Shown here one piece after another: positions 60,391 to 64,000 of a stretch of DNA of 64,000 nt. The stretch lies in the NCBI RefSeq assembly GCF_900116175.1, contig NZ_FPCH01000003.1:930001-994000 (forward strand), in the 5' to 3' direction. This stretch comes from Hyphomicrobium facile. GTDB taxonomy: Bacteria > Pseudomonadota > Alphaproteobacteria > Rhizobiales > Hyphomicrobiaceae. Below the pieces are notes generated by a model. The model did no database searches. It saw only the letters and a list, made by a program, of their open reading frames with translations, and had not been told where the DNA came from. The position numbers were made by a program, and so were the translations under genes. Each line of letters begins with the position of its first letter. The first letter of the stretch is position 1.

Positions 60391-62349
60391 TCAGTGCAGG
60401 ACCTTCTGCATTAGGGCCATTCCGGATTCGCCGAACGTTGCGAGCGCGCCACCGAGGACCGCCGCGACCGTCCAACCGAGAAAGCGCGTGAGGGTTCGTG
60501 CGATGTTGGCGCGGACCTTTACTTCAATGGTCTGATCGGGAAGCGCGGTTTCCGCCGCGACGCCGTCAGCGCCGATCGTGCGGGCGGAGACGATAATCTG
60601 CAGGCTCGACCAGCCGCGCGATTGCGGCGTGATCAGAAAACGCCAGCTCGCGAAATCGTCGCTCGCGTAGCCCAGATTGCTTTCGATCCATTGCGTCTCG
60701 GGTGATGCGGATTCGATGAAGAATCCGCCTTCGGGCGCGCGAACGCGAACCGACATTGCCTTCGTGACGGCAACCGCGTGCTGCCAGACTTGGCCACCCC
60801 CTTCGAGTCCTTCCGTCAGCGCCTTGACCGAGGATTTGGCGATGCGGATCTCAGCGCGCGAGGTTTTGCCGACGCGCATCGAGCGCGGAATATTTTCCGC
60901 GAGCTGTCCGGTGTCGACGTTCTGGCCCTTGGCGCGTTTTTCCTTGCGACGCACTTTGCCGTCCGGCGCTGGGCGCTGCGAAACAGGCGGGCCCATTGGA
61001 GAGTCGGCCCGGAATGCAGGATCGTGACCGAGAGCGGATCTCGAACCCGGAGGTGCCGAACCCGGCGCCATTGGGGCACCCTGTGCGGGTCCCATCGGCG
61101 CCGACGGCATTGGAGCCGAAGGCACGGGACCGGAAGGCATAGGGCCACGCATCCGCGGGTTGACGGGTCCGCCGTGGATCGGCGCTCCGGGCGGAATTGG
61201 AGGCGGCTGTATCCTCGAAGGTTGGGGGCGCGGTGGCAGGTCCGCGAAAATATCGGGCGGGGGTGCGGGGCTCGCCTGTGGCGATGCCGGGCCGGGCTGA
61301 TAGGGCTGCTGAAATGACTGGTCGTTCGGCCTCGCGGGTGCGGCCGGAGCTTGCTGTCCCTGCCAAGCGGGATGAGACCACGACGGTTCGGGCTGGGCAC
61401 GCCCTGGCTGCGGACGCTCCGGTTGCGCTGCTGGCGCGCCGCCGCCAAAGCTCGGTTCGTGCCGATGCTGGTGCGCTCCGGGCGCTTCGCGCTCGCCGCC
61501 AGTCGGCAATTGCGGGTCGAGCGGCCCTGGAAACGACGGCGCGGGTGCGGGAGCGTCGAGCGCCGGTGAAGGCGCGGCTTCGGTCTGTGGCTGTGACCCG
61601 GTCGCGGCACTCGTGCTGCTGAACGTGGGCTCTTGCCGGGCTGGCTCTTGAGTGTGCTGAGTCTGCTCGCGTTGGGGCTCAGGCGCTGAGACGACCTCCG
61701 GCAGCGGCACCGAAAGCTCCTCAGGCGAGGGAGCGGGGGCCGGGGCAGAGGGAACCGCGGCAGCAGGGTATGGGCTAGGCGGGGGTGGCGCCGGGGGCGC
61801 GGGCCGCGGCATATCCTTCATGATTTCGCGCAAGGACGGCGTCGCACGGGATTGGACGCGTTCGCGGGCCCGGGCAAGCACGTCGTCGGCGACGGGCGGG
61901 GGCGGCGCTGCCGGTGCCTCGCGCGGCGGCGCCAGCGCGGCTTGCAGGGCCCGGATGGCGTTATCGAACGTCAGCCCGTGGGCTTCGAGAATTTGTGCGG
62001 CCATGCTTCGCGCGTCGCCGACAATTGCGGCGAGCACGATCGCGCCGTTGATATCGCGCCTGCGGCTTCCGCGCGCGGCCGCTGCGGCAGCCTCGAGGAT
62101 GCGCCGAACGTCCTTCGATACGCCGAGGGAATCATGACGTTCAGGAGACGGTTCAGTGCCTTGCAGGACGCGCGCGACGACATCAGCCTTCAGGCGTTCG
62201 GCGTTGATTTGGCTGGCGTCCAGCACCGCGCCCGCATCGGGATCGTCGCAGAGGGCTGCGAGCAAATGCTCGAGCGAAACCTCTGCCGCGCCGCTCGACC
62301 CGGCAAAGTCGGCACCCCGTGCCAGCGTGGCACCGAGATCGGACGACAT
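60391..62349 (-). CDS. Clp N-domain protein with proline-rich middle, no ATPase
   Basis: About 652 residues. The first 140 form two Clp-N (ClpA/ClpB adaptor-binding) repeats: AAEVSLEHLLAALCDDPDAG and later DINGAIVLAAIVGDARSMAA. A very Pro/Ala-rich, presumably disordered stretch runs from about 145 to 460. A conserved C-terminal region follows (VGKTSRAEIRIAKSSVKALT, WRFLITPQSRGWSSLQIIVS) with one hydrophobic segment near the end (TVAAVLGGALATF). There is no Walker motif, so it is not a Clp ATPase. ATG 62349 fits the Clp-N start; the frame is open to 62418. It may tether Clp substrates or adaptors at the membrane; function unknown. Confidence 0.75.
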   Translation of the reverse strand: MSSDLGATLARGADFAGSSGAAEVSLEHLLAALCDDPDAGAVLDASQINAERLKADVVARVLQGTEPSPERHDSLGVSKDVRRILEAAAAAARGSRRRDINGAIVLAAIVGDARSMAAQILEAHGLTFDNAIRALQAALAPPREAPAAPPPPVADDVLARARERVQSRATPSLREIMKDMPRPAPPAPPPPSPYPAAAVPSAPAPAPSPEELSVPLPEVVSAPEPQREQTQHTQEPARQEPTFSSTSAATGSQPQTEAAPSPALDAPAPAPSFPGPLDPQLPTGGEREAPGAHQHRHEPSFGGGAPAAQPERPQPGRAQPEPSWSHPAWQGQQAPAAPARPNDQSFQQPYQPGPASPQASPAPPPDIFADLPPRPQPSRIQPPPIPPGAPIHGGPVNPRMRGPMPSGPVPSAPMPSAPMGPAQGAPMAPGSAPPGSRSALGHDPAFRADSPMGPPVSQRPAPDGKVRRKEKRAKGQNVDTGQLAENIPRSMRVGKTSRAEIRIAKSSVKALTEGLEGGGQVWQHAVAVTKAMSVRVRAPEGGFFIESASPETQWIESNLGYASDDFASWRFLITPQSRGWSSLQIIVSARTIGADGVAAETALPDQTIEVKVRANIARTLTRFLGWTVAAVLGGALATFGESGMALMQKVLH

Positions 62350-62664
62350 CGGAATCTGCGTAATATCTGTGGCCGTCACGCCCACGACGTCTCCCAAACT
62401 GAAGGCCAAGACGGCCAAGACTGGCCAGGACTCAACGCATTAACGTGCCGAAAGGACATGCTGATGGCAAGGTACAGCAATGGCATTATCCTGGCACGGT
62501 AGAATGACTTTTCGTCCCCAGATGGCCTAAACGCCTGCGTCAGTAACGCCCGCAGGCGGCAAAGCCCGGGAATTCCGTTGAGGCATTCGGCCGAGAAGCT
62601 ATAAGACCGCGACGAAGCGACCGGCTCCCCGCCGGCGCGAACAGAATGGCAAAAGGGGGAGCGC
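62350..62664. other. Divergent region between Clp-N gene and argB
   Basis: 315 bases without a gene. It holds the argB promoter, an 8-bp inverted repeat CGCCTGCG / CGCAGGCG at 62532-62558, and three imperfect copies of GGCCAAGAC near 62403-62430. No operator of a known arginine regulator was recognised. Confidence 0.45.
62578..62605 (+). promoter_or_regulatory. Sigma-70-type promoter for argB
   Basis: TTGAGG at 62578-62583 and TATAAG at 62600-62605 with a 16-base spacer, 60 bases before the argB start. The -10 box is identical to that of the rpmH promoter. Confidence 0.65.
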
Positions 62665-63621
62665 GTGACGTCAACGAAAAGTCTCTCGGGAAATGCTGGC
62701 GCGGCGCCGGTTGAAACGCCTCTCAGCGCACATCAGCAAGCGCGTATCCTCGCGGAAGCCATACCGCATCTGATTCTCTACGATGAAAAGACCGTCGTCA
62801 TAAAATTTGGCGGTAATGCGATGGGCGACGAGGAGCTTTTCAAAGCCTTCGCGCAGGATATCGTTTACCTGAAGCAATCCGGCATCAATCCGATCGTCGT
62901 GCATGGCGGCGGCCCCCAGATCGGCAGCATGCTGCAGAAGCTCGCGATCAAGTCGGATTTCGTTAACGGTCTGCGGGTGACGGACAAGCCGACGGTCGAG
63001 ATCGTCGAGATGGTTCTCTGCGGGAAGATCAACAAGGAGATCGTTTCCGCGATCAACCGGCAAGGCGGCAAGGCGGTCGGCATATCGGGCAAAGACGCCA
63101 ACCTGATGATCGCCAAGAAGATCACCGAAATGCCGGACCCTCAGTCGAACGAGATGCAGAAGGTCGACATCGGCTTCGTCGGCGATCCGCTGGAGGTCAA
63201 TCCGCACATCGTCGAAGTGATTTCGAAGTCCGATCTCATTCCTGTGATCGCGCCCGTCGCCATCAGCCGCGAAGGCGAAACGCTGAACGTCAATGCCGAT
63301 ACGTTCGCGTCGGCTCTTGCGGCACGCATGCAGGCCAAGCGCCTGCTTCTGCTGACCGACGTTTCAGGCGTGCTCGACCAGAACAAGAAGCTCATTCCGA
63401 GCCTTTCGATCGAAGAAGCGCGCGACATGATCAAGTCCGGCGCGATTTCTGGCGGTATGATCCCGAAAATCGAGGGCTGCATCGAGGTCGTCGAGGCGGG
63501 CGTCGAAGGCGTCGTCGTGATCGACGGGCGCGTGCCGCACTGCGTGCTGTTGGAGCTCTTCACCGAACACGGCGTCGGCACGCTCGTGAAGCGCGCCGAG
63601 CGCAAGCGGGGCAAGACCTGA
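62665..63621 (+). CDS. argB: Acetylglutamate kinase
   Basis: A 318-residue amino acid kinase. [10 protein letters not shown] at the N-terminus, [41 protein letters not shown] and [15 protein letters not shown] are all typical. It phosphorylates N-acetylglutamate in the second step of arginine synthesis. The N-terminal helix and the C-terminal part suggest the arginine-inhibitable hexameric form. GTG 62665 follows GGGGGAG. The next gene starts at ATG inside its stop (TGATG), so both are translated together. Confidence 0.96.
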   Translation: MTSTKSLSGNAGAAPVETPLSAHQQARILAEAIPHLILYDEKTVVIKFGGNAMGDEELFKAFAQDIVYLKQSGINPIVVHGGGPQIGSMLQKLAIKSDFVNGLRVTDKPTVEIVEMVLCGKINKEIVSAINRQGGKAVGISGKDANLMIAKKITEMPDPQSNEMQKVDIGFVGDPLEVNPHIVEVISKSDLIPVIAPVAISREGETLNVNADTFASALAARMQAKRLLLLTDVSGVLDQNKKLIPSLSIEEARDMIKSGAISGGMIPKIEGCIEVVEAGVEGVVVIDGRVPHCVLLELFTEHGVGTLVKRAERKRGKT

Positions 63622-64000
63622 TGGCCATTCCGGCCTCAGTGTCGGGTTTGCCGAAGCTCGTGCCGGCAGCGGCTAGGCGCGGGTTCGAGCACGTCGACGC
63701 CTGGATCTTCGATCTCGACAACACGCTCTATCCGGCGTCCTGCAACCTCTTTGCGCAGGTCGATGTGCGGATGAGCGAATTCATCGCCAAGACAATCGGT
63801 GTTCCGCGCGAGCATGCGCGCCATTTGCAGAAAGCCTACTATCGCCAATTCGGTACGACACTCGCCGGGCTGATGAAGGTTCACAAGCTGCCGCCCGGTC
63901 CATTCCTCGAATATGTGCACGATATCGATCTCTCTGTCGTTCCGGTCATGCCGGACCTCGCAGCTGCAATCTCAGCCCTTCCGGGGCGCCGGCTTATTTT
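63621..64000 (+). CDS. Pyrimidine 5'-nucleotidase-like HAD hydrolase (partial)
   Basis: The first 126 codons are present; the gene runs off the window. HVDAWIFDLDNTLYPASCNL is the HAD nucleophile motif of the SDT1/pyrimidine 5'-nucleotidase type, followed by VDVRMSEFIAKTIGV and YYRQFGTTLAGLM of the cap helices. Such enzymes dephosphorylate pyrimidine nucleotides. Its start overlaps the argB stop, an order usual in Hyphomicrobiales. Confidence 0.85.
   Translation, partial: MAIPASVSGLPKLVPAAARRGFEHVDAWIFDLDNTLYPASCNLFAQVDVRMSEFIAKTIGVPREHARHLQKAYYRQFGTTLAGLMKVHKLPPGPFLEYVHDIDLSVVPVMPDLAAAISALPGRRLI

Overview
The window looks like a chromosomal segment of an alphaproteobacterium of the order Hyphomicrobiales, possibly near Hyphomicrobium. 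This rests on the GC-rich coding style, the rpmH-rnpA-yidC-engB-argB order at the right end, and the mix of MocR, LysR, RidA and orphan histidine kinase genes. The genus is inference. I see no CRISPR array, complete insertion sequence, integrase or rRNA operon. One tRNA-Arg(ACG) is present.

Layout. 1-3.8 kb: a metal (probably iron) handling group of PepSY protein tail, cytochrome b561-type membrane protein, VIT/CCC1 transporter and a P1B-5-type metal ATPase with TPC motif and C-terminal hemerythrin-like domain. 3.9-11.7 kb: a compact catabolic cluster with a biuret-hydrolase-like amidohydrolase, a gamma-glutamyltransferase-like enzyme, a second cysteine hydrolase, an ABC importer, RidA and a divergent MocR-type regulator; its substrate is unknown. 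11.8-13.8 kb: a DEAD-box RNA helicase. 14-18.8 kb: a HupE/UreJ metal permease, a histidine-rich agmatinase-family hydrolase resembling nickel-dependent guanidine hydrolases, an amino-acid/amine permease and a LysR regulator. The same 19-bp dyad lies upstream of the hydrolase and of the permease.

19-25.3 kb: accessory DNA with small hypotheticals, a YbaK-type deacylase, a frameshifted metallo-hydrolase, a stump of a short-chain dehydrogenase, an NmrA-like protein and a wHTH-TolB-TPR regulator. 25.3-30.7 kb: a HlyD / RbbA-like / ABC-2 permease exporter beside a broken TetR regulator. 30.7-40.5 kb: a carbon island in which acetate kinase converges on a five-gene operon (phosphoketolase, histidine phosphatase, beta-phosphoglucomutase-like HAD, two GH65 proteins). 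Together these could take a glucose disaccharide through beta-glucose-1-phosphate to acetyl-phosphate, acetate and ATP. 40.7-52.7 kb: stress and fermentation genes (BaiN-type flavoprotein, SPW protein, cytidylate-kinase-like/BON protein, atypical SDR, CBS protein, NfeD/stomatin pair, HAD, pyruvate-decarboxylase-family enzyme, KefC-like antiporter).

53.3-64 kb: tRNA-Arg, an orphan sensor kinase, a disulfide-reductase-fold flavoprotein that has lost its redox cysteines, then the housekeeping block rpmH, rnpA, yidC, engB, argB and a HAD nucleotidase running off the end. A Clp-N-domain protein with no ATPase lies on the opposite strand between engB and argB. Most starts were chosen from visible Shine-Dalgarno sequences, so several differ from the longest reading frame. 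No database search was possible; family names rest on motifs and recalled family features.
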